A DNA stretch of 43,369 nt from CAYSCX01 sp964429575 (GTDB lineage Bacteria; Desulfobacterota; Binatia; Binatales; Binataceae), in assembly GCA_964429575.1 (NCBI GenBank), contig CAYSCX010000020.1, forward strand, positions 1 through 43,369, read 5' to 3'. Position numbers and translations under genes: made by a program. Shown piece after piece: positions 33,280 through 41,225 of this stretch. Positions within the stretch are counted from its first letter, which is position 1. Every line of letters starts with the position of its first letter. The notes beneath the pieces were generated by a model. It searched no databases. It was given only the letters and a program-made list of their open reading frames with translations, and was not told the DNA's origin.

Positions 33280-34077
33280 ATGACCGTTCCATACGCGATC
33301 AGGGAAAAAGCATACCGCGCCTACCTCGAGTTCTTCGAGATTGCAGAGCGCAAGCGGCGCTGGAGTCTCTTCGACGACATCCCGTGGGACAAGCTCGATG
33401 GGGCCACACACACCGAGCAGAAGGCGGTCTGCATCGAGACCTACTGCGCCGAGGAGCTTTACGTCCCTGACTACAGCTCCGGCGGTCTCAGTCTGACCCG
33501 CCCGATCTTCGGCGCAGCTTGGTTTCAGATGTGCTGGAGTTACGAGGAGTCCAAACACGGCCTGGTCTTTCGCGAGTTCCTGACTCGCTCCGGCCTTCGC
33601 TCGCAAGCCGAATTCGCTGCGTTCGAAGACCTGGTCTTTTCGAAAGTCTGGACGCTGCCCTTCAAGACCGGCCGCCAGATGGCCTGTTATGGCGCGCTCC
33701 AGGAAGTCGCGACCTACCTCGCCTACAAGGAGCAAAAGGACAAGGCCGTCCGCGACGGCGACCAGGTGCTCGCCGCTATCTTCACATTCGTGAGCCGCGA
33801 CGAGGCCGCCCACGCAGGCTTCTATCGCGCGATTGTTGAATTGGAGATGGCCGAGGATCGCGCCGGCACGCTCGCCGATCTCGCGCTCGTCATCTCGCAG
33901 TTCAAGATGCCCGCCGACGGTCTCCTTCCCGATTACCAGGAGCGGCTTCGAACCTCCGGCGCCGGCATCTCGACCCGCTTGTTCCTGACGCGCGGACTCT
34001 TCCCGACTTTGAAAACTCTCGGCACCTCGCGCGCCGAACTCAAGAGCGCGCTCCTCGCGCCCGCCAACGACGCGTAG
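33280..34077 (+). CDS. Soluble acyl-ACP desaturase-like di-iron protein
   Basis: A 265-residue four-helix-bundle protein with the ligand pattern of stearoyl-ACP desaturase. It has a Glu in CIETYCAEELYVPDY (Glu53 or Glu59), Glu90 and His93 in SYEESKHG, Glu142 in ALQEVATYLAY, and Glu175 and His178 in SRDEAAHAGFY. These would hold a diiron centre that inserts a double bond into an acyl chain, using oxygen and reduced ferredoxin. It is shorter than plant enzymes but normal for bacterial DesA-type members. It stands alone between repeat-rich segments. A related diiron oxidase is possible. Confidence 0.82.
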   Translation: MTVPYAIREKAYRAYLEFFEIAERKRRWSLFDDIPWDKLDGATHTEQKAVCIETYCAEELYVPDYSSGGLSLTRPIFGAAWFQMCWSYEESKHGLVFREFLTRSGLRSQAEFAAFEDLVFSKVWTLPFKTGRQMACYGALQEVATYLAYKEQKDKAVRDGDQVLAAIFTFVSRDEAAHAGFYRAIVELEMAEDRAGTLADLALVISQFKMPADGLLPDYQERLRTSGAGISTRLFLTRGLFPTLKTLGTSRAELKSALLAPANDA

Positions 34078-34111
34078 ATCTCCTCCGCCTGATTGTTCCC
34101 TCTCCGTCCGC

Positions 34112-34137
34112 GTAGGGGCGCATCGCATGCGCCCTCT
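34112..34137 (+). repeat. Short palindrome GTAGGGGCGCA..TGCGCCCTCT, copy 1
   Basis: GTAGGGGCGCATCGCATGCG with CCCTCT after it. GGGCGCA and TGCGCCC pair as an imperfect REP-like hairpin. First of four related units within 1.05 kb. Confidence 0.75.
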
Positions 34138-34144
34138 TTGTTCA

Positions 34145-34207
34145 CCTCTCCCCGGGGGAGAGGTCGCCGGTCGCCGAGCAAGGCGAGGCAACCGGCGGGG
34201 AGGGTCG
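34145..34207 (+). repeat. CTCTCCCC..GGGGAGAG palindrome with CGCCGGTCGC extension
   Basis: CCTCTCCCC and GGGGAGAGG form a near-continuous palindrome, followed by TCGCCGGTCGCC and an inverted counterpart GGCGAGGCAACCGGCGGGGA. Similar units are at 34357-34379, 34977-35010 and 35169-35220. Confidence 0.6.
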
Positions 34208-34250
34208 GATGGCACTCACCACCTCGCTCTTACCCCTATCTCCCTCTTCC

Positions 34251-34278
34251 GTAGGGGCGCACAGCTGTGCGCCCTTCT
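34251..34278 (+). repeat. Short palindrome GTAGGGGCGCA..TGCGCCC, copy 2
   Basis: Contains a perfect 20-bp palindrome, GGGCGCACAG-CTGTGCGCCC (34255-34274), preceded by GTAG as in the other copies. The centre differs from copies 1, 3 and 4 while pairing is kept. Confidence 0.75.
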
Positions 34279-34356
34279 CTGTCCTCACCTCCCTCTGTCA
34301 TTCAGAGCCAGGTCCGCGAAGCGAAGAATTCCGGTTCTTTCTCCGGGCCCCTTCCG

Positions 34357-34379
34357 TCCCCTCTCCCCCCGGGAGAGGG
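34357..34379 (+). repeat. CCCTCTCCC..GGGAGAGGG palindrome
   Basis: CCCTCTCCC and GGGAGAGGG flank a short C-run. Related to the palindromes at 34145 and 34977. The preceding 60 bp holds CATTCAGAG and GCGAAGCGAAGAATTC, which resembles another dispersed intergenic repeat. Confidence 0.6.
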
Positions 34380-34474
34380 CGGGCCCTCGATCGACTCGCG
34401 GCTCGCGACCCTCCAACCGCCGGCATGAAATGCCGCGCTTGAACATCGCGCACCTTCCCTTCAATCTGGTCCTC

Positions 34475-34855
34475 ATGCCCGACTTGGAACAAAAGGACCC
34501 GCGAGTCTATTTCGCCGCCGAACGCACCTTTCTCGCCTGGATACGCACCGGGCTTGCACTGATGGGCTTTGGGTTCGTGGTGGCTCGCTTCGCACTGTTC
34601 CTGCGCGAGATGGCGGCGGTAACCCACGACGCAAACATCCCAACCTATGGATTTTCCTTGTGGGCAGGCACCGCGCTCGTGTTGATCGGGGTGTTCATGA
34701 ACGTCGCGGCCGCGTTTCGTCACGTCCAGATCATCAATCGCCTCAACCGGGGCGCCGAAGTCGTCGGCCAACCGTCGTACACCGCGGTCGCCGTCGCGCT
34801 TATCCTTGCGCTGCTCGGCATCGCGATGGTCGCGTTCCTGCTCGCCGTCGAGTGA
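34475..34855 (+). CDS. DUF202 (YidH-type) inner-membrane protein
   Basis: A 126-residue membrane protein. DPRVYFAAERTFLAWIRTGL is the DUF202 signature (ERTFLAW-RT). Three helices follow: ALMGFGFVVARFALFL, LWAGTALVLIGVFMNVAAA and VALILALLGIAMVAFLL. The start at 34475 gives the family's usual short N-terminus. An ATG at 34430 would add 15 residues, and the open frame further upstream translates repeats. Neither start has a clear ribosome site. Function of the family is unknown. It is isolated between two clusters of palindromic repeats. Confidence 0.85.
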   Translation: MPDLEQKDPRVYFAAERTFLAWIRTGLALMGFGFVVARFALFLREMAAVTHDANIPTYGFSLWAGTALVLIGVFMNVAAAFRHVQIINRLNRGAEVVGQPSYTAVAVALILALLGIAMVAFLLAVE

Positions 34856-34944
34856 CGCGACACTCGTTTCTCGGTCGCTCCGCACGTGAAGCTTTTCCAC
34901 TACTGCGCTCTCGGCCTCTCCGACTTTTCCGCTACCCCTCTCTC

Positions 34945-34972
34945 GTAGGGGCGCACCGCGATGCGCCCTCTC
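34945..34972 (+). repeat. Short palindrome GTAGGGGCGCA..TGCGCCC, copy 3
   Basis: GTAGGGGCGCACCGCGATGC, then GCCCTCTC. Arms GGGCGCA and TGCGCCC surround CCGCGA. Confidence 0.75.
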
Positions 34973-34976
34973 TGTC

Positions 34977-35010
34977 CCCTCTCCTTTAGGAGAGGGCTAG
35001 GGAGAGGTCG
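34977..35010 (+). repeat. CCCCTCTCCT..AGGAGAGGG palindrome
   Basis: CCCTCTCCT and AGGAGAGGG flank TT, followed by CTAGGGAGAGGTCG. Same family as 34145 and 34357. Confidence 0.6.
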
Positions 35011-35131
35011 TTAGACGCTCACCACCGACGCTCGGTCCTCCCCCCTACAACAACCCCGCCGTGCGCCCTTCTGCGTTCCTTCCGTATTGGCACGCTGCTC
35101 TGTGCTTTGTATGGACGCACCACGGCTCTGC

Positions 35132-35157
35132 GTAGGGGCGCATCGCGATGCGCCCTC
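35132..35157 (+). repeat. Short palindrome GTAGGGGCGCA..TGCGCCC, copy 4
   Basis: GTAGGGGCGCATCGCGATGC, then GCCCTC. GGGCGCATCG and CGATGCGCCC make a perfect 20-bp palindrome. Confidence 0.75.
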
Positions 35158-35232
35158 CTTCTTCGCGTCTCCCTGACTAGGGAGAGGCCGGTCGCGAGCG
35201 ACGAGAGGAGCACGTGACCGGAAGAGGGCGGT

Positions 35233-35349
35233 TCACTACACCTCGCCCCATACCGCCGGACGAATGCCCACGGCGGCGTTACGGCCTTCGCTTACGATGC
35301 CAACGGAAACCCTACTCAGCTCACCGGCGCGAACTCGCCCGCGAGATAG
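35233..35349 (+). pseudogene. Possible RHS/YD-repeat remnant, forward strand
   Basis: The forward frame ending at the TAG at 35347 reads TNAHGGVTAFAYDANGNPTQ then LTGANSPAR. AYDANGN followed by a polar-hydrophobic strand is the core of the YD repeat in RHS proteins. There is no start codon with a ribosome site and no neighbouring repeat unit in the same frame, so if real it is a fragment. Short length leaves chance resemblance possible. Confidence 0.4.
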
Positions 35350-35432
35350 TCGACCGCGGCGCGATTGCTGTTGGAGCTTACGGTATCGAACGCGATGAGC
35401 CGGCGCGCGCTGTCGTACAGGTAGTCACTCAT
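35317..35432 (-). pseudogene. Possible RHS-like remnant, reverse strand
   Basis: Reverse reading from 35432 gives SDYLYDSARRLIAFDTVSS and then AVDYLAGEFAPVS before a TGA. YLYD-.-RRLIA resembles a YD-repeat strand. It partly overlaps the forward remnant in opposite orientation, as would happen if an RHS gene was rearranged and decayed. Weak, short evidence. Confidence 0.3.
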
Positions 35433-35550
35433 CGGATACAGCCCGGAGCGGGTGGCGCGGGCGCGCACCCGCATCAATCAGTAGCGCAGAACGTGGCGCG
35501 CGGGAAAGCTCGGCGGAGCCGCGATCACTGCGGGCGCGACCTAAGGCGCG

Positions 35551-36000
35551 TTAAGGTGACGCCGTCGTAAGCGGGACCGGCTGTCCCGAAGGCGTAGGGC
35601 TCGCGTGGGGCTCGGGCGTGCTCGCCTGGATGAGAGTGGCCGACACTTGCTCGGGTGACAGTGTGTACGCTCCCCCAGAGTAGAGATCGATTCCGAGGCC
35701 AATCAGACCGCCGAGCAGTATATTGCCAAATATCCAGCCACTGGCCGATCCGGCTACCATAGTCTCGTACGGCAAGTGTCCCGGTTTCTCGACCTTCATC
35801 GAGTGGTTATCATATCGGCTCAATGTGGCAATCGTCGGCGTAATGCCGACGTTCGCATTGTCGACCATCACCGATGCTCCGGGCGGTGTGCTGTCGATCC
35901 GGATCTGCTGGGTCGTACCATGAACCAGCGTTCCGCAGGCTCCGCAGGTTATCGCACCTACTAGCAGTGTTACTAGCTGAGAGAAACTTCGCATTTCCAT
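35551..36000 (-). CDS. PEGA-domain lipoprotein
   Basis: A 149-residue exported protein. The N-terminus MEMRSFSQLVTLLVGAITCG is a signal peptide, with Cys19 or Cys22 as the likely lipidated residue. A PEGA-like segment follows, QQIRIDSTPPGASVMVDNAN then VGITPTIATLSR, typical of small surface beta-domains. A Gly-rich hydrophobic stretch (WIFGNILLGGLIGLGIDLYS) may insert in or lie on a membrane. The C-terminus is Pro/Ser/Thr-rich. It follows the other lipoprotein gene by 78 bp on the same strand. Function unknown. Confidence 0.78.
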   Translation of the reverse strand: MEMRSFSQLVTLLVGAITCGACGTLVHGTTQQIRIDSTPPGASVMVDNANVGITPTIATLSRYDNHSMKVEKPGHLPYETMVAGSASGWIFGNILLGGLIGLGIDLYSGGAYTLSPEQVSATLIQASTPEPHASPTPSGQPVPLTTASP

Positions 36001-36078
36001 CGTCTACACCGATGTTCACGCAGCGCGCATTCGCAACGCCCAGTGTGTGATCCGAACCGCTCTTGCATGAGCGTGCCG

Positions 36079-36702
36079 CTAACGAACTGCATCGGCGAAC
36101 TTGGAATCGGTCGTCGCTCTCCCAACCGCCTGATCGGCCGCGCGCGCGATGACCGCTCCGGCGGCATCACCGTAGCCAGTAGCGGTCAGGTGCATCCCGA
36201 CGCGCTCGCTATAATTGCCGGAATAGGTGTTCGCATAGAGTGGCCTGGCGGACGAATCGAACACCTGGACTGCGATCGCGACGCTCGCATCAGCCGGGAA
36301 GAGGATCGCGTCTGCCGTACCGATGGACGCTGATTGGACCGTGACCACGATGACCTTCCCGGAGAATAACTGAGTGCCAGTTGATGGAAGCGCGGTCGGA
36401 TCCGGCGCGCTCACCGCGTTCAAACCAAGTGCTCCGAGTTTTACCCTGAAAGCGCGGTGGACGTAGTCGGCCAACTCCGGCCCGACGCGTACTCCGGCTG
36501 CACCGATGGAACCCGCGTCAGTTGAGGTGCGCGTGTCCTTGACGGGAACCAAACCAATGATTTGACTGCCCTCGACCGGCCTGCCGCGTTCCACTCCCGG
36601 TGTCGACGGGAACTGCGCGCTCATCATGACGCACGCACCAGCTATGAAAGGGAGTAGGAGAAGGCACGTCAGCTTCCGGACGGTCGAGAGTCGATTGCTC
36701 AA
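36079..36702 (-). CDS. Exported lipoprotein of unknown function
   Basis: A 207-residue protein that appears to start at TTG (36702), preceded by a G-run (TTGGGGGCGCC). The signal peptide SNRLSTVRKLTCLLLLPFIA leads to the lipobox IAGAC. The mature part (GSQIIGLVPVKDTRTSTD, VGPELADYVHRAFRVKLGAL, LFSGKVIVVTVQ) resembles the YajG/DUF4410-like class of periplasmic lipoproteins: an alternating beta-strand protein with a helix near 75-90. I cannot name it more closely. It is probably cotranscribed with the PEGA lipoprotein. Confidence 0.7.
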   Translation of the reverse strand: MSNRLSTVRKLTCLLLLPFIAGACVMMSAQFPSTPGVERGRPVEGSQIIGLVPVKDTRTSTDAGSIGAAGVRVGPELADYVHRAFRVKLGALGLNAVSAPDPTALPSTGTQLFSGKVIVVTVQSASIGTADAILFPADASVAIAVQVFDSSARPLYANTYSGNYSERVGMHLTATGYGDAAGAVIARAADQAVGRATTDSKFADAVR

Positions 36703-36767
36703 GGCGCCCCCAAGTTGAAGCTAGGCATGATTGCAGACTCCCGATAACACGGCGCCTCAGCCAACAC

Positions 36768-37068
36768 AATCGGCCGACAACGCTCTTCTATCTGGATCCT
36801 CCCTACTTCGGTTCTGAGGGCGACTACGGGTCCGGCCTCTTCGCACGCGACGATTACGAGCGCCTCGCAGCGCTATTAGAGGGCATTCGAGGACGCTTTA
36901 TGATGACCCTCAACGACCAATTTTTTTTCGCGAAAGTGCTTCGCCTTCTTTTCGCTTTCGTCTATCAAGACAACCTACACGATCGCAGGTTCGCACCGCG
37001 CCAAACGCGCCCGCGAACTAATCATCTCAAATGTTAGGATCGCATCAAGGAGACGAGCGACTGACTGA
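36768..37068 (+). pseudogene. Truncated, frameshifted DNA adenine methylase (Dam/D12 class)
   Basis: In one frame the sequence reads NRPTTLFYLDPPYFG, then FARDDYERLAALLEGIRGRF and MMTLND, with the DPPY catalytic motif (36795-36806). After a run of eight T (36921-36928) the match continues one base out of frame: RKCFAFFSLSSIKTTYTIAG, then SHRAKRARELIISNV, ending at a TGA at 37066. Seven T would restore the frame. The first half of the methylase, with the SAM-binding FxGxG region, is absent upstream, so the gene is a 3' remnant as well as frameshifted. N6-adenine methylases of this type are common in phages and restriction systems. Confidence 0.75.
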
Positions 37069-37342
37069 CCACGGTTGCGACCACACCGAGGATGAACGAA
37101 ATCACCCGCTCGACCCAGACGTTGCGTTGGGCAACCTGCTGTGCGCGGCGCTCAAGTTCCTGCTCGAGGATCGTTCGGCGGTCCTCGAGGTGAGTGAATT
37201 TGAAGAATTTGAGAAAGACCTCGATTTCGTCGGCAGGCTGCTCGCGGAGCCATGCTCGCAATGTCGGAAGGTCCGGCGCATTGATTACTGGGTCGAAGAA
37301 CTTGCTGATTATCGGACCTTGGATCAGATCATCCTTCGGCAT
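37034..37342 (-). CDS. Hypothetical tail-anchored small protein
   Basis: A 102-residue protein from the ATG at 37342, which has a strong ribosome site (GAGGAGAGG) in front; the frame is open 141 bp further upstream. It has a soluble part (DPVINAPDLPTLRAWLREQP), an amphipathic coiled-coil-like segment (HLEDRRTILEQELERRAQQV) and one C-terminal membrane helix, VISFILGVVATVVSQSLVSL. No family recognised. Its end overlaps the 3' end of the methylase remnant on the other strand, consistent with a former mobile or phage context. Confidence 0.6.
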   Translation of the reverse strand: MPKDDLIQGPIISKFFDPVINAPDLPTLRAWLREQPADEIEVFLKFFKFTHLEDRRTILEQELERRAQQVAQRNVWVERVISFILGVVATVVSQSLVSLMRS

Positions 37343-37455
37343 GGCGGCCCTCTCCTCGCTACAGCGCGGACTTCCGCGGCCCAGTTCGAATCCATCTTCA
37401 ACTGATGAAGCGAAAATACAAGGGTGTGGGTGAGGGTGCTGATTCCACTCGGCTC

Positions 37456-39585
37456 CTAGACCAACCCCGCCGCGCGCGCCCACCGATACTTCGCCCCCAG
37501 CACCGCCACCGGTTTCTCAGTCGTGTATGCATACGCCGGAATCCCGCGCGCAAATAGATACTCCGCCGCTTCCTCGACTTCGACATCGCCCACCAACGAC
37601 GCGACGATCGGCTTCTCGAACCCCTTTTTCCGGCACTCCTCGACCACCTCCGCTACGAGCCGCGCGAACACCATCGGCGGCGTGATGATCGTGTGCCAGT
37701 ACCCCAGAATCAGCGCGTGAATGCGCGCATCACTCAGTCCCAGCCGTATCGTCTTCTCATATGTTGACGGCGGCTCGCCGCCCGTAATGTCCACCGGATT
37801 TCCCGCCGCGCCAAAGGGCGGAATAAACTTCCGAAACGCCGCGTCCAAATCCTGCGGCATCGTCATCAGCCGAAGCCCGTTATCCACGCACGCATCGGCA
37901 AGCAGCACGCCCGATCCGCCCGCGCCCGTGATGATCACCACGTTCTCGCCCTTGGGCGTGGGCAGCGCCGGTAGCGCGCGGGTGAACTCCAGCATGTCGT
38001 TGAGGCTTCGCGCACGCACCACGCCGCACTCGCGCAGCACGTCTTCATAGATGCGATCGTTGCCCGCGAGCGCCGCGGTATGCGACCGCGCCGCCCGCGC
38101 ACCCTGCTCGGTGCGCCCCGCCTTCAGCACGATGACCGGTTTCTTCTTCGACACGCGCCGCGCCACCTCTGCGAACGCGCGACCGTCCTTCAAGTCCTCG
38201 ACATGCATCGCGATGCACTGAGTATTCGGATCCTCCTCGAAAAACGTCAGCAGATCGTCCTCGTCGATGTCCGCCTTGTTGCCGAGCCCGACGATCGCCG
38301 ATACGCCCATCTTGGCGGATCGCGAGAACCCGATGATCGCCATCCCGACTCCGCCGCTTTGCGATGACAGCGCGACCGTGCCCTTCACGTCGTAGGGCGT
38401 GCAGAACGTCGCGCACAAATTCTCCGGCAAATAGTAGAAGCCGTAGATGTTCGGCCCCATGAGCCGGAGGTTGCGCCGCCGCGCGATTTCGACGATTTCC
38501 TCCTGCATTTCGCGGTTGCCGGTCTCCGCGAAACCGGACGGAATCAGCACCGCGCCCGCGACACCCTTGTCGCCGCATTCTTCGAGCGCCGCCGCGACCC
38601 CGCGCGCCGGTATCGTGACCACCGCGAGGTCAAGCTCTCCGGGCACCTCCTTGACGCTGCGATACGCCTTGCGCCCCAGTACTTCCGCGGCCTTGGGATG
38701 GATCGGATACAGGGCGCCCTTGTAGCCGCCGTTGATGATGTTGCGCATCACCGAGTTGCCGATTTTGCCGCCCTCCGCCGATGCGCCGATCACCGCCACC
38801 GCCTTGGGCCGCATGATGCGGTTCATCGCGCGCATGATTTCTTCGCGCGACGGGCGAAATCGCGCGGGTGGCGGCGTGAAGTCGAGCAGGATGCGCACAT
38901 CCGCCGCGATAGCTCCCTGAGCCATCGCAAACACCGGATTCAGATCGACCTCGGCAATTTCGGGAAACCTGTCAACCAAAACCGACACGCTTTCGATAAG
39001 TTTCGCAAGCGCGTCCTTGTCGGCCGCTGGAAGTCCGCGCACACCGCGCAGCACTTGCGCCGCGCCGATGCCATCGATCATCGCGCGCGCTTCGTCCGGC
39101 GCGACCGGCGCAAGTCTGAACGTCACGTCCTTCAGAACCTCGACCAGCACTCCGCCGAGGCCGAACGCGACCACCTTGCCGAATGACGGGTCGGTGCTCG
39201 CGCCGACGATCACTTCGTGGCCGCCACTGAGCATCTGCTGTACGAGCACGCCATCGATGCGCGCATCGGCGCGGTAGCGCTTCGCATTCGCGACGAGTGT
39301 TTCGTACGCGCGGGTCGCTGCCGCTTCATCGATGACGCCCGCGATCACACCGCCCGCTTCAGTCTTGTGCAGGATGTCGGGCGAGGAGATTTTCATCACG
39401 ACCGGAAAGCCGATGCGCGACGCCGCCGCTACGGCATCACGCGCCGACTTCGCGGGTTCTTCGCGCGGCGTCGCAATTCCGAACGCGCGGCAGACCGCCG
39501 CGGATTCATCGGGTGTCAGCGAGGTTCGGCCGTCGCTTTTCGCGCGATCGATGATCTTGCGCACGGCGTCGCTGTCGTGATTCAT
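37456..39585 (-). CDS. ADP-forming acyl-CoA synthetase (acetate--CoA ligase type), ATP-grasp domain first
   Basis: A 709-residue cytosolic enzyme of the NDP-forming acyl-CoA synthetase superfamily, interconverting acyl-CoA + ADP + Pi and acid + CoA + ATP. The N-terminal ATP-grasp domain (about 20-235) has PVVMKISSPDILHKTEAGGV and EVDLNP. A Rossmann CoA-binding domain follows (VAVIGASAEGGKIG, about 263-276), then a ligase domain with SSQSGGVG and the phosphorylated His502 in SHTAALAG. The usual fused order is CoA-binding first and ATP-grasp last; here it is reversed. The ATG at 39585 follows GGGAGGTCCTG. A longer frame from 40074 is antisense to rsmI. Divergent from rsmI. Confidence 0.88.
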   Translation of the reverse strand: MNHDSDAVRKIIDRAKSDGRTSLTPDESAAVCRAFGIATPREEPAKSARDAVAAASRIGFPVVMKISSPDILHKTEAGGVIAGVIDEAAATRAYETLVANAKRYRADARIDGVLVQQMLSGGHEVIVGASTDPSFGKVVAFGLGGVLVEVLKDVTFRLAPVAPDEARAMIDGIGAAQVLRGVRGLPAADKDALAKLIESVSVLVDRFPEIAEVDLNPVFAMAQGAIAADVRILLDFTPPPARFRPSREEIMRAMNRIMRPKAVAVIGASAEGGKIGNSVMRNIINGGYKGALYPIHPKAAEVLGRKAYRSVKEVPGELDLAVVTIPARGVAAALEECGDKGVAGAVLIPSGFAETGNREMQEEIVEIARRRNLRLMGPNIYGFYYLPENLCATFCTPYDVKGTVALSSQSGGVGMAIIGFSRSAKMGVSAIVGLGNKADIDEDDLLTFFEEDPNTQCIAMHVEDLKDGRAFAEVARRVSKKKPVIVLKAGRTEQGARAARSHTAALAGNDRIYEDVLRECGVVRARSLNDMLEFTRALPALPTPKGENVVIITGAGGSGVLLADACVDNGLRLMTMPQDLDAAFRKFIPPFGAAGNPVDITGGEPPSTYEKTIRLGLSDARIHALILGYWHTIITPPMVFARLVAEVVEECRKKGFEKPIVASLVGDVEVEEAAEYLFARGIPAYAYTTEKPVAVLGAKYRWARAAGLV

Positions 39586-39771
39586 CAGGACCTCCCGGAC
39601 TCTCGCACGGCAGTCGCGATCATTCGAACACGCCTGCTCCAAAAGACACCGAGCCTGGTGATTGTAGTGCGCCCTTGGCCGGCGAAACAGCGTCGGTGTC
39701 CGAAACTCCCGATTGTAAAGTACCGGCGCCGACAGCTTGTGCGCGAGGCGTGGTTCGCGGACGATTTGCAG

Positions 39772-40629
39772 ATGGCGGGCGTTCTCTATGTGGTCGCGAC
39801 GCCGATCGGAAACCCCGACGACCTGAGTCCGCGCGCGGCGCGAACGCTCGCCGAATCTGATCTCATCGCGTGCGAAGACACCCGCCGCACCGGCCGCCTG
39901 CTCGCGGCACATCGAATCAAGACGCCGACGATCAGCTACTACGAACACAACGAGGAGCGGCGGACGGCCGAGCTGATCGAGCGTCTCGAAGGCGGCGCGA
40001 GCATCGCAGTCGTGACTGATGCCGGGACTCCGACTATCTCCGATCCTGGCTTCCGGCTTGTCCGTGCGGCGCACGAGGCGGGGATTCGAGTCGCGGCTGT
40101 GCCGGGGCCATCGGCGGCGATTGCGGCGCTCTCGGTCGCGGGACTACCGACCGATCGCTTCACGTTCGAAGGGTTTCTTCCGTCGCGCGATGCGGCGCGG
40201 CGCAATGCGCTCGAGGCGCTCGCCGATGAGCCGCGAACGATGGTGTTTTTCGAGGCTGCTCGACGCCTCGCCGAGACTCTCGAAGACATGTCGGTGGCAT
40301 TCGGCAGCGACCGCGAGGCCGCAGTGGTTCGCGAGATCACCAAGACGCATGAGGAAACCGCGCGCGGGACACTCGCTGAACTGGCGCGCCGCTACCAGAC
40401 CGAGCAGGCTCTCGGCGAGGTTACGATTGTTGTCGCGGGAGCCTCGCATCGCGCCGGCGATTCGCGGCGACCTGCGGCGCACGCGGTCACGGTTGAGATA
40501 CTGGTGGATGCCGGCCTCAGTCTCAAGCAGGCCGCGAAGCTGGTCGCGAAACTGAGCGGCGAATCCGCGCGTACTCTCTATCAACGCGCGCTCAATGCAC
40601 GAAGCGGCGGCGAACACATGGATTCGTAA
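39772..40629 (+). CDS. rsmI: 16S rRNA (cytidine-1402-2'-O)-methyltransferase
   Basis: A 285-residue SAM-dependent tetrapyrrole-methylase-fold enzyme that 2'-O-methylates C1402 in the ribosomal P site. Signatures: LYVVATPIGNPDDLSPRA, ACEDTRRTGRLL, VVTDAGTPTISDPG, VPGPSA and FEGFLPS. The C-terminal region holds the conserved AVTVEILVDAGLSLKQAAKL domain. The start at 39772 agrees with the family N-terminus (MAGVLYVVATP). The open frame extends far upstream but only over the divergent gene. Confidence 0.95.
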   Translation: MAGVLYVVATPIGNPDDLSPRAARTLAESDLIACEDTRRTGRLLAAHRIKTPTISYYEHNEERRTAELIERLEGGASIAVVTDAGTPTISDPGFRLVRAAHEAGIRVAAVPGPSAAIAALSVAGLPTDRFTFEGFLPSRDAARRNALEALADEPRTMVFFEAARRLAETLEDMSVAFGSDREAAVVREITKTHEETARGTLAELARRYQTEQALGEVTIVVAGASHRAGDSRRPAAHAVTVEILVDAGLSLKQAAKLVAKLSGESARTLYQRALNARSGGEHMDS

Positions 40630-40706
40630 ATTGCGAATTTGTGCGCCATCGACGCTTGAAGTCCAAACAGTGGTAAGATTCAATGCCGCGAGGGAGGAGC
40701 GCGGGG

Positions 40707-41225
40707 ATGGCGACGAGGGGCAGGGTAGTTCCGATCAGGCGTGCGCGCGCACCCGCCGCCGCCGGGAACTCAGCGCGGGTGCTCGTCGTCCACGGCCCCA
40801 ACCTCAATCTGCTCGGCGAGCGCGAGCCAGAAATTTACGGCAGTACGCGTCTCAAGGAGATTGATCGCGAACTCAAGCGCTTGGGCGGCGAACTGAATAT
40901 CGCCGTGGAAACCTTTCAGTCCAACAGCGAAGGCGCGATCGTCGATCGGATTCAGCGCGCGCGGGGAAAGACCGACACATTGATCATCAATCCGGGTGGC
41001 TACACTCATACCAGCATCGCGATTCGCGACGCGGTTATCGCGCTCGCAGTGCCGGTCGTCGAAGTGCATCTATCCAACATCTATAAGCGCGAGCCGATGC
41101 GGCACCATTCGACCATCGCGGACGTCGCATCGGGGCGTATCATGGGATTCGGCGCCGAGAGCTACTATCTTGCGCTGCGAGCGGCACACCGGCTCATCGA
41201 CGCAGCCCGCCAACGGAGCGGCTGA
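40707..41225 (+). CDS. aroQ: 3-dehydroquinate dehydratase, type II
   Basis: A 172-residue flavodoxin-like dodecameric enzyme of the shikimate pathway, converting 3-dehydroquinate to 3-dehydroshikimate. Catalytic and binding residues are visible: Tyr44 in REPEIYGST, Asn95 and His101 in NPGGYTHTS, His121 in EVHLSNIY, then REPMRHHS. GPNLNLLGEREPE is the signature. A basic, Ala-rich extension of about 22 residues precedes the core, and GGGAGG ahead of the ATG at 40707 supports including it. The stop shares one base with the accB start. Confidence 0.96.
   Translation: MATRGRVVPIRRARAPAAAGNSARVLVVHGPNLNLLGEREPEIYGSTRLKEIDRELKRLGGELNIAVETFQSNSEGAIVDRIQRARGKTDTLIINPGGYTHTSIAIRDAVIALAVPVVEVHLSNIYKREPMRHHSTIADVASGRIMGFGAESYYLALRAAHRLIDAARQRSG

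Larger units (their letters stand above)
34856..35550. other. Gene-free 695-bp stretch made of repeats and degraded coding remnants
   Basis: Between the DUF202 gene and the PEGA lipoprotein I find palindrome copies 3 and 4, CTCTCC-type palindromes, a separate TGCGCCCTTCTGCG half-unit near 35062, and possible RHS-like fragments at 35233-35432. No intact gene is visible. Confidence 0.6.

Noticed and set aside
34127..34474. Extended N-terminus of the DUF202 protein
   Set aside because: It translates palindromic repeats. DUF202 proteins begin shortly before the ERTFLAW motif.
34081..35220. CRISPR array
   Set aside because: The repeats are palindromes of different kinds at irregular distances, with no uniform spacers and no cas genes.
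39586..40074. 163-residue N-terminal extension of the acyl-CoA synthetase
   Set aside because: It is antisense to rsmI, and the ATG at 39585 has an excellent ribosome site.
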